NCBI RefSeq assembly: GCF_030685535.1
Contig: NZ_CP131601.1
Location: 2,542,001 to 2,606,000, forward strand
Length of the DNA: 64,000 nucleotides
From: Photobacterium leiognathi
GTDB taxonomy: Bacteria > Pseudomonadota > Gammaproteobacteria > Enterobacterales > Vibrionaceae
Reading direction: 5' to 3'
Position 1 is the first letter of the stretch. The number at the start of each line of letters is the position of its first letter. Under the pieces are notes generated by a model, which did no database searches, was not told where the DNA came from, and was given only the letters and a program-made list of their open reading frames with translations. The position numbers were made by a program, and so were the translations under genes. Of the stretch, positions 9,469-20,413 are shown one piece after another.

Positions 9469-11106
9469 TTACTGCTCTAAAGCGCGGAATTTCTCACGCA
9501 GATGATTACGGATCCCAATTGCCGTTAAGTTCAAGCTGACAATTACGGTTACTAATAAAAACGAAGTGGCGTAAACCAAAGGTCTTGCTGCCTCTACATT
9601 CGGGCTTTGGAATGCAACATCATAGATATGATAACCCAAGTGCATAAACTTACGATCTAAGTGAACAAAAGGGAAATGTGCATCAACAGGCAATGTCGGT
9701 GCCATTTTTACTACACCCACTAACATTAATGGTGCTACTTCCCCTGCTGCGCGAGCAACTGCCAAGATTAACCCCGTCATAATCGCAGGGCTTGCCATTG
9801 GCAAAACAATTCGCCATAAGGTTTCAGCTTGGGTTGCACCTAACGCTAATGAGCCATTGCGGATCGAGCTAGGAATACGCGATAAGCCTTCTTCCGTCGA
9901 AACAATCACCACGGGTAATGTCATGATCGCAAGGGTTAAAGCTGACCATAAAATGCCAGGAGTACCAAAAGTTGGAGTGGGTAATTGTGCCGAGAAGAAC
10001 ACATCATCAATGGTGCCACCGACCATATAAACAAAAAAGCCTAAACCAAACACACCGTAAACAATCGACGGTACACCTGCTAGGTTGATGACCGCCACTC
10101 GGATCAACTTGGTAAATGAATTATTACCAGCATATTCATGCAGATAAATCGCGGCTAACACCCCTAATGGCGTCACCATCACGCTCATTAGTAACACCAT
10201 GAAAACAGTACCAAAAATAGCCGGGAATACCCCACCTTCAGTATTTGCTTCTCGTGGTGCTTCGGTTAAAAACTTATAGACTTCACTACCCCAGTGCTGG
10301 AATTTCTCAACGAAGGTGAGATTGTTGGGATACCAAATATCAAGTACCTGAGACATAGGTACAGTGATCGTTTTGCCTTGGCTATCACGCAATAACAAAC
10401 TTGCACTATCTAACTGTGCTTGAAGCGCAAATAAGCGATTCTCTATATTCTTATAGATCGTGTTGTAATTGAGCTCATCACGTTCAATACGGCTTTGCTC
10501 TTCCGGTGTTAGTTTGCCTTTCAATGCTAACTGGCGTTTCTCAAGACGCAGTTTTTCTAAATGCCAGTTAGCATCAGCCACCTCTACCGATTGTAATGTT
10601 TTCAGCTCTTTGCGTACGCTAGATGCTTCAGCCAATGCTTCTGGCAAAAAATCCATATTATTACGGACGCCATCAGCAATAATCGCCATTGGGTAGCCGT
10701 AGAACTTACCGTTCGTTTCACGATCGACAACTGCGATATTATCAGCAATTTTCTGTTGCTTAATTTGACTATTAAGCACAGTGATAAAGTCACTACCTGA
10801 ACGTTCACGGTTACCTGTTTTGATCAAATAACGCATCTCAACAGGCTCAGATAGCTGCGATACATCCACACCAGCTTCACGCAATTGCTGAAGTGGGATC
10901 GCTTTGCTGTCGTATAGCTCTCCGATCACGGTTTGAGTTTTACCTGTTACATCAATATCAAATTGATAAACCAGCGAAGGCCAGAAATAGCTCAAGCCTT
11001 TATAGCCAATCAATAGCAATAAACCTAATACGGCAACAAGACTGATACTAACCGCACCAGCCGTTACCCAAATCCAAGGTGAGCCTGATTTAAACCATTT
11101 AATCAT
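9469..11106 (-). CDS. pstA: phosphate ABC transporter permease PstA, long form
   Basis: The C-terminal ~270 residues are a normal PstA permease: several membrane helices and the coupling motif EGLSRIPSSIRNGSLALGA. The total of 545 residues is nearly twice E. coli PstA (296). The extra part lies between TM1 (about 12-36) and the permease core. It contains a charged helical stretch (about residues 165-240, rich in Lys, Glu, Leu, Arg) that looks like a coiled coil in the periplasm. Long PstA forms are known in marine gammaproteobacteria. It partners pstC 15 bases upstream. Confidence 0.93.
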   Translation of the reverse strand: MIKWFKSGSPWIWVTAGAVSISLVAVLGLLLLIGYKGLSYFWPSLVYQFDIDVTGKTQTVIGELYDSKAIPLQQLREAGVDVSQLSEPVEMRYLIKTGNRERSGSDFITVLNSQIKQQKIADNIAVVDRETNGKFYGYPMAIIADGVRNNMDFLPEALAEASSVRKELKTLQSVEVADANWHLEKLRLEKRQLALKGKLTPEEQSRIERDELNYNTIYKNIENRLFALQAQLDSASLLLRDSQGKTITVPMSQVLDIWYPNNLTFVEKFQHWGSEVYKFLTEAPREANTEGGVFPAIFGTVFMVLLMSVMVTPLGVLAAIYLHEYAGNNSFTKLIRVAVINLAGVPSIVYGVFGLGFFVYMVGGTIDDVFFSAQLPTPTFGTPGILWSALTLAIMTLPVVIVSTEEGLSRIPSSIRNGSLALGATQAETLWRIVLPMASPAIMTGLILAVARAAGEVAPLMLVGVVKMAPTLPVDAHFPFVHLDRKFMHLGYHIYDVAFQSPNVEAARPLVYATSFLLVTVIVSLNLTAIGIRNHLREKFRALEQ

Positions 11107-11121
11107 GAACGTACCACGTCC

Positions 11122-13353
11122 TTATAATGAACTGTATTTTTCACGTAGACGCTGCCTCACAACCTCTGCAATCGTATTGAAAACAAAGGTAAACACAAAT
11201 AACACAAATGCGGCTAAGAAAAGCACTCGATAATGCGAGCTTGCCACTTCAGATTCCGGCATTTCAATCGCAATGGTTGCTGCTAATGTTCTTAAACCTT
11301 GGAGTAAATTCCAATCCATGATCGGAGTATTACCCGTCGCCATCAGCACAATCATGGTCTCACCGACTGCACGACCTAAACCCATCATCACCGCAGAAAA
11401 AATACCCGGACTTGCCGTTAATAACACGACTTTAGTTAAGGTCTGCCATTGCGTTGCACCAAGGGCTAATGAACCTTTAGTTAAATGTGGCGGTACAGAA
11501 AACACCGCATCTTCAGCAATGGTAAATATGGTTGGGATCACAGCAAAGCCCATCGCAATACCGACAATTAACGCATTTCGCTGATCGTAACCAATACCAT
11601 AATGTTGTGATAAATAGCTTTGTAAATCGCCACCTAATAGTTGCTGAGATAACCAAGGGCTGACAGCAAAACAGCCATAACCCACCAGCACAATCATTGG
11701 GATCAACAACGCAATGTGAAGGCCATTAGGAATACGTGAACGCCAACGTCCCGGCAACATCGACCAAATAAAGCCAATCACTATCATACTAAGCGGTAAT
11801 ACAATAAAGCTCAGTGCTACACCAGTTAAGTTTTGATCGACAATCGGTGCTAACCAAATACCAGCAAGAAAACCCAATATTACTGTGGGTAGCGCTTCCA
11901 TTAATTCCACGGTTGGCTTAATTAAGCGCCTTACTTTTGATGACATGAAGTATGCTGTATAAATCGCGCCAGCCAATGCTAATGGGATCGCAAATAGCAT
12001 CGAAAACACTGCCGCTTTTAACGTACCAAAGATGATAGGAACCAAGCTCAATTTAGGCTCAAACTCGTCACTGGCAGATGTAGATTGCCATACATAATCT
12101 GGCTCTGGATAACCTTCATACCAAACTTTCTGCCATAACGAAGAGATACCAATATCTGGGTGCGAGTTATTCACTTTATAGCTTTGCCATTCCCCATTAT
12201 CGAGGGTTAACAGCATATTAGCTTTAGGTGAAATAGCTATATCTTGCGGCACCTTATCAAATACCTGATGTTGATAAATCACATCACGCTCAGAAGTATA
12301 ATAAGCAGATACTCGCCCATCCTTCTGCACCACAAAAAAACCTTTGCGGTAATACTCAGGTACAATTTTCACAATTGGACTATCTGAAAAGTGGAAGTCA
12401 CGAACGTTGATAAGCTGACGCTTACCCTCTTTCACCACCTCAAACCACTGTGAAATCGTGTTATTGGAATTAGTGATCAGCAGTGAATTAGCACCGGACA
12501 ATAAATCGATACGCTCAGGCTGAATAGATTTATCCGCTGATAATGGTGTTTTTGCTCTCAACTCTGCTTGCTGATGATTCAAGCTATAAGTAAATAAAGT
12601 GGAATCGCTCAATGCATACAGCGTCTTACCATCAGGCGTTAATACAAGTTGCTCAACCTTATTAGGAATATCACGCACTTCAAATAACGACTGATGCCAT
12701 GCTTGATCTGGATTTATCGTTGAGTCCGCTTTTACTAATCGAGCTAAATATAACTGATGCTGCTCGGTATAAGCTGCCAGCATGATGAGGTTATCACGCC
12801 CAGATATGGCGAGTTGTTCTACTTTTGTTGGCGTAGGTAGAACGGTTAATGGCGTTTTACCAATCGGGTAATCCAATACAGGAAATAACTGCTTTTTATC
12901 GTTTTCAAATGTGAAGTTAAAATCAGCTTTGGCAATTTTAATCTTGCCACCTTTCATGGCGTAAGCCACTAAGCCGTCACGAGGCAGACTGGTCGCAAAA
13001 GCAGTAGGGGCATCAACGATAGTACGCTGTTTAATCACTTTACCAGCAGCAGGTGAAGGCGATAAACGGATGAAGTCAACCTGCCCATCCGTTGTAAAAC
13101 GATAGGCCAAGGTATTACTTTCATCGATACCTACTTGCGCCGTTTGTCCCGGCAGCGCTAAGGAAAACGAGTGATTGGGTTTTACCGAAACAGAAGAGAA
13201 AATAGGTACGATAACGTAAAGCAGATAGAAAAAGATCAGCACTAACGTCACTAGCACAAAGATGCCGCCAGCGGTTACCCCTAACCGTGCTAACTTGTCT
13301 TTCACTCGGCGAAGCTGATTTTCTCCCATTAAAAATGAACTGGCATGTGCCAT
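11122..13353 (-). CDS. pstC: phosphate ABC transporter permease PstC, long form
   Basis: A 743-residue permease. TM1 is at about 28-52. A periplasmic block of about 350 residues follows, then the ABC permease core from about residue 440 with the coupling motif PPHLTKGSLALGATQWQT. E. coli PstC has 319 residues. The inserted block has repeated short beta segments such as VLTPDGKTLYALSDSTLFTY and AISPKANMLLTLDNGEW, reminiscent of a WD40-like propeller (inference). It is the first gene of the pst operon, with a Pho box 47 bases before its start. Confidence 0.92.
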   Translation of the reverse strand: MAHASSFLMGENQLRRVKDKLARLGVTAGGIFVLVTLVLIFFYLLYVIVPIFSSVSVKPNHSFSLALPGQTAQVGIDESNTLAYRFTTDGQVDFIRLSPSPAAGKVIKQRTIVDAPTAFATSLPRDGLVAYAMKGGKIKIAKADFNFTFENDKKQLFPVLDYPIGKTPLTVLPTPTKVEQLAISGRDNLIMLAAYTEQHQLYLARLVKADSTINPDQAWHQSLFEVRDIPNKVEQLVLTPDGKTLYALSDSTLFTYSLNHQQAELRAKTPLSADKSIQPERIDLLSGANSLLITNSNNTISQWFEVVKEGKRQLINVRDFHFSDSPIVKIVPEYYRKGFFVVQKDGRVSAYYTSERDVIYQHQVFDKVPQDIAISPKANMLLTLDNGEWQSYKVNNSHPDIGISSLWQKVWYEGYPEPDYVWQSTSASDEFEPKLSLVPIIFGTLKAAVFSMLFAIPLALAGAIYTAYFMSSKVRRLIKPTVELMEALPTVILGFLAGIWLAPIVDQNLTGVALSFIVLPLSMIVIGFIWSMLPGRWRSRIPNGLHIALLIPMIVLVGYGCFAVSPWLSQQLLGGDLQSYLSQHYGIGYDQRNALIVGIAMGFAVIPTIFTIAEDAVFSVPPHLTKGSLALGATQWQTLTKVVLLTASPGIFSAVMMGLGRAVGETMIVLMATGNTPIMDWNLLQGLRTLAATIAIEMPESEVASSHYRVLFLAAFVLFVFTFVFNTIAEVVRQRLREKYSSL

Positions 13354-13383
13354 TATTACCTCAAACCTATTTATACGCGCTAA

Positions 13384-13417
13384 AGTGTATTGCTATTTAA
13401 TGACACTTTTATTACAG
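13384..13417 (-). promoter_or_regulatory. Pho box and -10 element of the pst operon
   Basis: On the minus strand, 13417-13400 reads CTGTAATAAAAGTGTCAT, 16 of 18 matches to the PhoB consensus of two CTGTCAT repeats separated by four bases. Exactly 10 bases further is TACACT (13389-13384) as -10. This is the geometry of a PhoB-activated sigma-70 promoter, in which PhoB replaces the -35. Confidence 0.8.
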
Positions 13418-13637
13418 GCGATATTTCTAAAATTCCACATCGCGCAAATTTATAAATTAATGCTGAAAGAAAATGTTACGCCAAATAAATGAATTATGAC
13501 TACTTACGCATTTACTCATTTACGTCCTAACGCACCATAGACAGCCTAAATAGTTGTTAGGATAATTATTAATAACAATCAATCAGTTTGTTGCTTTATT
13601 GTCAGTTCACTAGCAACCAATAATAAGGAAATATGTA

Positions 13638-14138
13638 ATGAAACAACTCATTATTACTGTTATCGGTAAAGATAAAACCGGATTAGTAGAGCAACTCTCA
13701 GATACGGTTTATAACAATGGCGCAAATTGGCTCAAAAGCTCATTAACCCAGCTCAGTGGGCAATTTGCAGGTATTGTGCAAGTGGAAGTTTCAGCTCAAC
13801 ATATTCAACAGCTTAGCAGTGCATTATCGCAAATAGACGGTCTTCAGATCCATATCGTCGAGGCACAAATCAAAGCTTCCTCACAACAGATCATGCAGAA
13901 GCTAACCGTTACAGGTAACGATCGGTTAGGTATTGTTAAAGAAGTAACCACTCACCTACATCAACTAGGCGTGAATATATACAAACTCAAAACCAGTACC
14001 GAAAGCGCACCTAACTGGGGCTACCCTATTTTCAAAGCGCAATTTCAGCTCGAACTACCTGCCGATCTCGGCATAGATGTAGTGCAAGAACAGCTTGAAT
14101 TATTGGCAGATGACTTAACCATAGATATTGAGCAATAA
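13638..14138 (+). CDS. GcvR-like protein with two ACT domains
   Basis: A 166-residue protein with two ACT domains: residues 1-75 (MKQLIITVIGKDKTGLVEQL) and about 88-166 (KLTVTGNDRLGIVKEV). The layout is that of GcvR, the glycine-sensing repressor partner of GcvA for the glycine cleavage operon. The family also holds uncharacterised ACT regulators, and no gcv gene is nearby, so the target is unknown. AAGGA precedes the ATG at 13638. It sits alone between the pst and ppk operons. Confidence 0.75.
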   Translation: MKQLIITVIGKDKTGLVEQLSDTVYNNGANWLKSSLTQLSGQFAGIVQVEVSAQHIQQLSSALSQIDGLQIHIVEAQIKASSQQIMQKLTVTGNDRLGIVKEVTTHLHQLGVNIYKLKTSTESAPNWGYPIFKAQFQLELPADLGIDVVQEQLELLADDLTIDIEQ

Positions 14139-14210
14139 CATCAAATAACGCTGCAAAATAGGTGCTAATGAACAGCACTCAATGTAGCGCTTATCCCTTA
14201 TCTTTACCAT

Positions 14211-14231
14211 GATATTTCACAGCGAAATATC
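14211..14231. other. perfect inverted repeat upstream of ppk
   Basis: GATATTTC (14211-14218) / GAAATATC (14224-14231) with a 5-base gap, 40 bases before the ppk start. It could be an operator or a leader hairpin. It is not a terminator (no U-tract) and not a Pho box. Confidence 0.45.
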
Positions 14232-14270
14232 AATACCGCCATACCCGAAGTACAAGGATGAATACCGCGA

Positions 14271-16373
14271 ATGAACACCAACGATCTATATATTGAAAAA
14301 GAGTTAAGTTGGCTCTCTTTTAACGAACGTGTATTACAAGAAGCGGCAGATAAATCTGTCCCTTTAATTGAACGTGTGCGATTTCTCGGTATTTTTTCTA
14401 GCAATACAGATGAGTTCTACAAAGTGCGTTTTGCTGATGTAAAACGCCAAATTTTAATTAATGAAGAACAAGGTGGAGGCGATCAAGCCAAACAGCTATT
14501 AAGCAAAATTCAAAGTCGTGTACTGAAGCTCAATCAAGACTTCGATACCCTTTATAATGAAATTCTGCTCGAAATGGCGCGCCGTCATATCTTCTTAGTT
14601 AACGAATTACAGTTAGAAGACAGCCAAAAAGCATGGCTAAAACATTACTTCCAACAAACAATTTTACCGCACGTCACCCCAATATTACTGACTGACGATG
14701 TTGATATTCTGCAAGTATTAAAAGACGAATATTCTTATCTTGCGGTAGCGATAAATCGTGGTGATGAAACCCACTATGCCCTTATCGAAATACCAACAGA
14801 TCAGCTTCCTCGTTTTGTTCAATTACCGAAAACCAAAGGTAAACGACACAAAACGTTAATTTTACTCGACAACATTATTCGTCTTTGTATCGACGATTTA
14901 TTTAATGGCTTTTTTGAATACGATGCCCTTGCCGTCTATGCAATGAAAATGACCCGTGATGCCGAATACGATCTAAGCCAAGAAGTTGAACATAGCTTAT
15001 TAGAACAAATGTCGGAAGGCTTAAACCAACGCTTAACTGCAATGCCTGTTCGGTTTGTTTATCAGCGAGATATGCCGGGTAAAATGATCAACGTATTGTG
15101 CGATAAGCTAAAAGTCTCTAGCTACGATAGTGTGATCCCGGGAGGACGCTACCATAACTTTAAAGACTTTATCGGCTTTCCGAATGTCAGCAGAAGTTAC
15201 CTTGAAAATAAAGAGCTCACACCCATTGAGAGCTATCATTTCAAATCGGCTCGTAATGCCTTCGATGCCATCAAAGCACAAGATATTTTGCTCTACTATC
15301 CGTACCACACATTTAATCATATGACAGAGTTGGTACGTCAAGCCTCTTACGATCCCAAAGTGCGTAGTATTAAGATCAACATCTACCGTGTAGCAAAAAA
15401 CTCACGGATCATTGATTCCATGATCGATGCGGCTAATAACGGCAAGAATGTGACCGTAGTAGTTGAACTTCAAGCTCGCTTTGATGAAGAAGCCAATATC
15501 GAATGGGCACGACGATTAACAGAAGCTGGAGTTAATGTGATCTTTGGTGTTCCGGGTTTAAAAATACACTCCAAACTATGTTTGATCACCCGAAAAGAAG
15601 GCAATGAACTCGTTCGTTATGCGCATCTTGGTACCGGTAATTTCAATGAAAAGACAGCCCGTATTTATACCGATTTTTCACTATTAACATGCGATAAATC
15701 TATCACCGATGAAGTCAAACAAGTATTTGGTTATATCGCTAACCCTTATCGCCCCGTTAACTTTGAACAACTCATCGTTTCACCACGTAACTCACGCTCA
15801 CGTTTATACGAATTAATCGATAGAGAAATTGCACACGCCAAGCAAAACTTACCATCCGGTATTACACTTAAGGTCAACAACCTTGTTGATAGAGGCTTGA
15901 TTAATATGCTGTATCAAGCCAGCAACAATGGTGTAAAAATCAAATTAATCATTCGTGGTATGTGTTCATTGGTACCGGGAATTAAAGGGATCAGCGATAA
16001 CATCACCGCGATCAGTATCATCGATAGATTTTTAGAACACCCTCGCGTCGCTGTATTTGAAAACAATGGTGATCCTGATGTTTATATTTCATCAGCAGAT
16101 TGGATGAGCCGTAACATTGATAATCGTATTGAGGTGGGTTGCCCAATTAAGTCCCCAACACTCAAACAACGCATTATCGATATTCTCAACATTCAACTGT
16201 GCGACACAGTCAAAGCCCGTGTGATTGATGAAGGGATGCACAATCATTATGTACCTCGTGGTAATCGTCGCAAAATTCGCTCACAAACAGCCATTTATGA
16301 TTATCTGAAACACAGCGAAAAACGACTCAAAAAGCATGCTGAAAGAGCAGAGAGACACGATGACAGAAACTAA
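14271..16373 (+). CDS. ppk1: polyphosphate kinase 1
   Basis: Makes long inorganic polyphosphate from ATP at the inner membrane. The 700-residue protein aligns with E. coli PPK from [24 protein letters not shown] onward. Catalytic His433 lies in GLKIHSKL and the second conserved His452 in [16 protein letters not shown]. An in-frame ATG at 14259 abuts the AAGG sequence, while 14271 gives an N-terminus of the same length as E. coli. The gene overlaps ppx by 14 bases, so kinase and phosphatase are translationally coupled. Confidence 0.97.
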   Translation: MNTNDLYIEKELSWLSFNERVLQEAADKSVPLIERVRFLGIFSSNTDEFYKVRFADVKRQILINEEQGGGDQAKQLLSKIQSRVLKLNQDFDTLYNEILLEMARRHIFLVNELQLEDSQKAWLKHYFQQTILPHVTPILLTDDVDILQVLKDEYSYLAVAINRGDETHYALIEIPTDQLPRFVQLPKTKGKRHKTLILLDNIIRLCIDDLFNGFFEYDALAVYAMKMTRDAEYDLSQEVEHSLLEQMSEGLNQRLTAMPVRFVYQRDMPGKMINVLCDKLKVSSYDSVIPGGRYHNFKDFIGFPNVSRSYLENKELTPIESYHFKSARNAFDAIKAQDILLYYPYHTFNHMTELVRQASYDPKVRSIKINIYRVAKNSRIIDSMIDAANNGKNVTVVVELQARFDEEANIEWARRLTEAGVNVIFGVPGLKIHSKLCLITRKEGNELVRYAHLGTGNFNEKTARIYTDFSLLTCDKSITDEVKQVFGYIANPYRPVNFEQLIVSPRNSRSRLYELIDREIAHAKQNLPSGITLKVNNLVDRGLINMLYQASNNGVKIKLIIRGMCSLVPGIKGISDNITAISIIDRFLEHPRVAVFENNGDPDVYISSADWMSRNIDNRIEVGCPIKSPTLKQRIIDILNIQLCDTVKARVIDEGMHNHYVPRGNRRKIRSQTAIYDYLKHSEKRLKKHAERAERHDDRN

Positions 16374-17874
16374 TCACTCTTCCCAACCTCGTGAGATTGC
16401 CGCTATCGATCTAGGATCGAATAGCTTTCATATGGTAGTAGCACGTATCGTGGGACAAAGCTTGCAAATCGTTAGCCGTCATAAGCAGCGTGTTCATCTC
16501 GCATCTGGGCTTGATAAACAACAAAACCTCGACCAAGCAGCGATCAACCGTGGCTTAAGCTGCTTGGCAATGTTTGCTGAAAGACTACAAGGGTTTGAAC
16601 CTGAAAATGTCCGTATTGCGGCAACCTATACCCTACGGCAAGCACAAAATGCTCACGTTTTTCTTCAGCGTGCCGAACGTATATTACCCTTTCCGATTGA
16701 AATAATTCCCGGCACTGAAGAAGCTCGTTTGATCTACCTTGGTGTGGCGCACACTCAGCCAGATAAAGGCAAGAAACTGATCATTGATATTGGTGGTGGT
16801 AGTACAGAGCTAGTGATTGGTGAAGAGTTTGACACTCATATTCTTTATAGCAAGCACATGGGCTGTGTCAGCTATAACAAACAATTCTTTGCCAATGGCA
16901 AGTTGAGTCATAAAAACATTGCTGCTGCACAATTAGCGGCAAGACAAAAACTCGAAAGTATCGCCACTAAATACCTTGATATTGGCTGGGATAAAACCTT
17001 AGGTTCATCAGGCACCATCAAAGCCATTCGTGAAGTATTAATTGCCCAAGGGCACAGTGATGGTGTGATCACATCGGCGAGGCTGAAACGACTGCTTGAT
17101 GATATTACCGCATTTAAGCATCAAGACGATCTTGATTTACCGGGATTAAGTGAAGACAGAAAGCCTGTCTTTGCCGCTGGGGTAGCCATTCTTAGTGCGA
17201 TTTTTGAAGCGCTTGATATTCAAGATATGCACTTTTCCAGTGGCGCATTGCGCGAAGGCTTGCTGTATGAAATGGAGCAACGTTTCCGCCATTCCGATAT
17301 TCGTGTGCGCACCGCAACGGCGATGGCAAAACAATACAATATCGATACCGCTCAAGCCAAACGAGTACAAACCACAGCCGTTGATATTTACAATCAAATT
17401 GATACGCAACCGGGCGTCAAGAAAACGGAGCTATCAACTTTGCTATCATGGGGCGCATTACTCCATGAAGTTGGATTAAGTATTAGCTACCCTGGCTTTC
17501 ACCGCCATAGTGCTTACTTACTTCGCTATAGCACAATGCCTGGCTTTAATTTAGAACAACAAACCGTATTGTCGACCTTAGTACGCTTTCAACGTAAAGC
17601 ATTAAAACTGGCTGAAATGCCAGAGCTCACCATCTATAAACGCAAGCACCTTTACCCGCTAATTCGTACCCTTCGCTTGGCTGTGGTATTCAATGGTCAA
17701 CGTAGTGATGAACCACTACCTAAGCTGAAAGTAAGCGCTAACAATGAGCATTGGCAACTAACGTTACCTGACGGATGGACAAAGGAAAATAAACTACTGG
17801 CAGCCGATCTGAAAACAGAACAAGAATATTGGCATAAAGCCGGATGGGAATTAGACGTTAACGAATTAGACTAG
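16360..17874 (+). CDS. ppx: exopolyphosphatase
   Basis: Hydrolyses terminal phosphates of polyphosphate and may act on pppGpp. The 504-residue protein opens with the actin-like/HSP70 fold motif [18 protein letters not shown] and has the second phosphate-binding loop [15 protein letters not shown] near 145 and the HD-like [21 protein letters not shown] near 375. The ATG at 16336 would add 8 residues. The start at 16360 ([10 protein letters not shown]) gives the E. coli length (about 504-513) and an AGAGAG ribosome site. It follows ppk with a 14-base overlap. Confidence 0.95.
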   Translation: MTETNHSSQPREIAAIDLGSNSFHMVVARIVGQSLQIVSRHKQRVHLASGLDKQQNLDQAAINRGLSCLAMFAERLQGFEPENVRIAATYTLRQAQNAHVFLQRAERILPFPIEIIPGTEEARLIYLGVAHTQPDKGKKLIIDIGGGSTELVIGEEFDTHILYSKHMGCVSYNKQFFANGKLSHKNIAAAQLAARQKLESIATKYLDIGWDKTLGSSGTIKAIREVLIAQGHSDGVITSARLKRLLDDITAFKHQDDLDLPGLSEDRKPVFAAGVAILSAIFEALDIQDMHFSSGALREGLLYEMEQRFRHSDIRVRTATAMAKQYNIDTAQAKRVQTTAVDIYNQIDTQPGVKKTELSTLLSWGALLHEVGLSISYPGFHRHSAYLLRYSTMPGFNLEQQTVLSTLVRFQRKALKLAEMPELTIYKRKHLYPLIRTLRLAVVFNGQRSDEPLPKLKVSANNEHWQLTLPDGWTKENKLLAADLKTEQEYWHKAGWELDVNELD

Positions 17875-17883
17875 AAAGGAAAG

Positions 17884-17911
17884 CGCCAGCAAATTAAATG
17901 CTGGCGTTTTT
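17884..17911 (+). terminator. terminator of ppk-ppx
   Basis: CGCCAGCA (17884-17891) / TGCTGGCG (17899-17906) with a 7-base loop, then five T. It ends one base before the stop codon of the convergent pstS gene. Confidence 0.88.
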
Positions 17912-17912
17912 C

Positions 17913-18908
17913 TTAATCTTTTAACAGACCGAGTTTGGCTAGGTTTTGCTCTACAACAGCAACAGGCAATGGGATATAACCATCTTTTTGCACGATTTTT
18001 TGACCGTCACTGGAAAGGATAAAACGTAAGAACTCGCCTTCCATCGGCGCTAACGGTTTATTCGGATGCTTATTCACATAAACATATAAAAAGCGCGACA
18101 ATGGGTAGCGTCCATTGACGGAGTTTTCAATTGTCGCTTCCACATAATCATCCCCTTCACGGGCAACAGGGATCGCTTTAATACCTGTCGTTTTATAGCC
18201 AATACCTGAGTAACCAATGGCATTTAACGATGTTGAGACAGACTGGACAACAGAGGCCGATCCCGGTTGTTCATTAACGTTATTGCGAAAATCGCCACGG
18301 CATAGAGCTCGCTTTTTAAAGTAACCATAAGTGCCTGATACGGAGTTACGACCAAACAATTGAATACCGCGATTTTGCCAACTCCCCGTTAAGCCTAACT
18401 GTCCCCATTGGTTAATAGGCTCTAACCCACCACAGCGCAAAGTACGAGAATAAATCGCATCCAATTGCTCAAAGTTAATCCCTTTTAATGGGTTATCTTC
18501 ATGAACGAAAACCGCTAATGCATCCACCGCTACTTTAATTGCGGTCGGCTTATAGCCATACTCTTGCTCGAATGCTTCAACCTCTTTGGTTTTCATCATT
18601 CGGCTCATCGGGCCGATCTGTGCCGTTGCTTCAACCAAGGCTGTTGGGGCTGTTGACGAGCCAGCAGTCTGAATTTGAATATTCACATTCGGATAACGAC
18701 GCTTAAACTCTTCAGCCCAATAAGTCATTAAGTTCGCTAGGGTATCTGAGCCTACAGAAGATAAGTTACCTGAAATACCACTGACTCTTTTATATGGCAT
18801 TAAAGCAACGTCTGACGTTTGTGCATAAGCGCCTGTGCTGCCGCTAAGCCACAGCGCAGTTACCATCCCCAAAGATTTAATCGTATTAAGCGTACTTCTC
18901 ATGTGCAT
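17913..18908 (-). CDS. pstS: phosphate-binding periplasmic protein PstS
   Basis: A 331-residue secreted binding protein: signal peptide to about residue 29 (AYAQTS), then [38 protein letters not shown] (phosphate-binding loop), [13 protein letters not shown] and a C-terminal [18 protein letters not shown]. It captures phosphate for PstCAB. It is placed 12 bases after phoR, not in the pst operon, so it is read as the third gene of phoB-phoR-pstS. No clear ribosome site was seen for the first ATG; the ATG two codons on is an alternative start. Confidence 0.9.
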   Translation of the reverse strand: MHMRSTLNTIKSLGMVTALWLSGSTGAYAQTSDVALMPYKRVSGISGNLSSVGSDTLANLMTYWAEEFKRRYPNVNIQIQTAGSSTAPTALVEATAQIGPMSRMMKTKEVEAFEQEYGYKPTAIKVAVDALAVFVHEDNPLKGINFEQLDAIYSRTLRCGGLEPINQWGQLGLTGSWQNRGIQLFGRNSVSGTYGYFKKRALCRGDFRNNVNEQPGSASVVQSVSTSLNAIGYSGIGYKTTGIKAIPVAREGDDYVEATIENSVNGRYPLSRFLYVYVNKHPNKPLAPMEGEFLRFILSSDGQKIVQKDGYIPLPVAVVEQNLAKLGLLKD

Positions 18909-18920
18909 ACAATCAGATCA

Positions 18921-20255
18921 CTAAATAATGTCATGGGTTAATTCAGTTGGATTTGTTTTATCCGCAACCAAACGTGACGGTAAAGTGAATGAGAAAGTAC
19001 TGCCTTTTTCTAGTTCACTTTCAATTTCCAGATGAGAATCGTGATGGCTTAATGCGTGTTTTACAATGGCTAAGCCTAAGCCACTACCACCTGTTTCACG
19101 AGAACGTGCTTTATCAACACGGTAGAAACGCTCAGTTAATCGGTGAATATGCTGCGCTGCAATACCCTCACCGCTATCAGTAACTTCTAATCGAGCACCA
19201 TTAGCAACACGATACCAACGCACGTTAATATCAGCATCTGCTGGGGTATGTTTCACCGCGTTATACACCAAGTTTGAAATCGCGCTACGTAGCTGATCAT
19301 CATCACCAAGCACTTTCAAACTATGGTCGACATCAAAACTAATCTGCTGATTCTTATCACCGCTCAGCGATACCGCCTCTTTTTCTAAAATATCGAGCAT
19401 CGCTGGCACATCGACTTCATCTTCTAATTCGATAGTAGGAGCCGCCTCAATTTTAGAAAGGGTAAGAAGCTGCTCTACAAGTGCATTCATTCGTGCTAAC
19501 TGCTCAGTCATCACACCATGTGCGCGATCCCACATCGGGCCGACTAACATGTCTGGATCAGACGACATTTCCAAATACCCCTGCAATACCGTCATTGGGG
19601 TTCGAAGCTCGTGAGACACGTTAGCAAAGAAATTACGACGCATACCTTCAAGCTGTTTAAGCTGAGAGACATCACGTACTGCCATCAAGTATTCGCCTTC
19701 GGTGTAGCGCATAATACGAAGCTCTAACGTGCGGTCGTAGTTCATTGGCGAAGTGATTTCTAAAGGAGTATCAAACGACTGACGTGATAAATAACGGACG
19801 AAATCAGGGCTGCGTAATAAGTTACTGATCGGCTGACCAGCATCATCAGGCCAACGTAAGCCTAATAATTGCTGAGCAAGTTTGTTACACCACACAATGT
19901 TGCCTTCACTGCGGAAAACAACCACCGCATCAGGTAACGATTCAGCACCATTACGGAAACGACGGATCAGCGTTGTCAGCTCTTTGCGACGACGACGATT
20001 ACGCTGTTGTAAGCGATACATACCATTGAAGAGTGGCTCCCAACTGCCAGAGCCGGAAGGAGGAGTAAGGCTGCGATCTTTCCACAACCAATCTGACATT
20101 TTTAGCTGATTATGAAAATGCCAGATCAGTTGAATCCATGTTGCGGCGAGTAAAAACCACGGAAGATGGACAAAAATCATCCCAAGAATGATCCAAGGCA
20201 GATAAAATAAAATCAGCTCCCATACCAATTTTTTCCATGACAATCTTTCGACCAT
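18921..20255 (-). CDS. phoR: phosphate sensor histidine kinase PhoR
   Basis: Inner-membrane kinase of 444 residues. Two close N-terminal membrane helices (about 10-45), a PAS domain (about 100-195), a HisKA domain with phospho-acceptor His215 in [14 protein letters not shown], and an HATPase domain with [17 protein letters not shown] and [12 protein letters not shown]. It phosphorylates PhoB under phosphate limitation. AGGAG lies 6 bases before the ATG. It follows phoB after 158 bases with no obvious terminator between. Confidence 0.96.
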   Translation of the reverse strand: MVERLSWKKLVWELILFYLPWIILGMIFVHLPWFLLAATWIQLIWHFHNQLKMSDWLWKDRSLTPPSGSGSWEPLFNGMYRLQQRNRRRRKELTTLIRRFRNGAESLPDAVVVFRSEGNIVWCNKLAQQLLGLRWPDDAGQPISNLLRSPDFVRYLSRQSFDTPLEITSPMNYDRTLELRIMRYTEGEYLMAVRDVSQLKQLEGMRRNFFANVSHELRTPMTVLQGYLEMSSDPDMLVGPMWDRAHGVMTEQLARMNALVEQLLTLSKIEAAPTIELEDEVDVPAMLDILEKEAVSLSGDKNQQISFDVDHSLKVLGDDDQLRSAISNLVYNAVKHTPADADINVRWYRVANGARLEVTDSGEGIAAQHIHRLTERFYRVDKARSRETGGSGLGLAIVKHALSHHDSHLEIESELEKGSTFSFTLPSRLVADKTNPTELTHDII

Positions 20256-20413
20256 GTTTTACTCCTAGTAACGGAGTTATGGTATGGATCCGTTACATCT
20301 AATTTCTTTACTCGTATAAACAACATAACCTCCAACCTTATCAAACGACGATAATGGATGAAGGCTCATTTTTACTTTATTGAGGCAACCCTACTTTGGG
20401 TTGTGAATCACTA

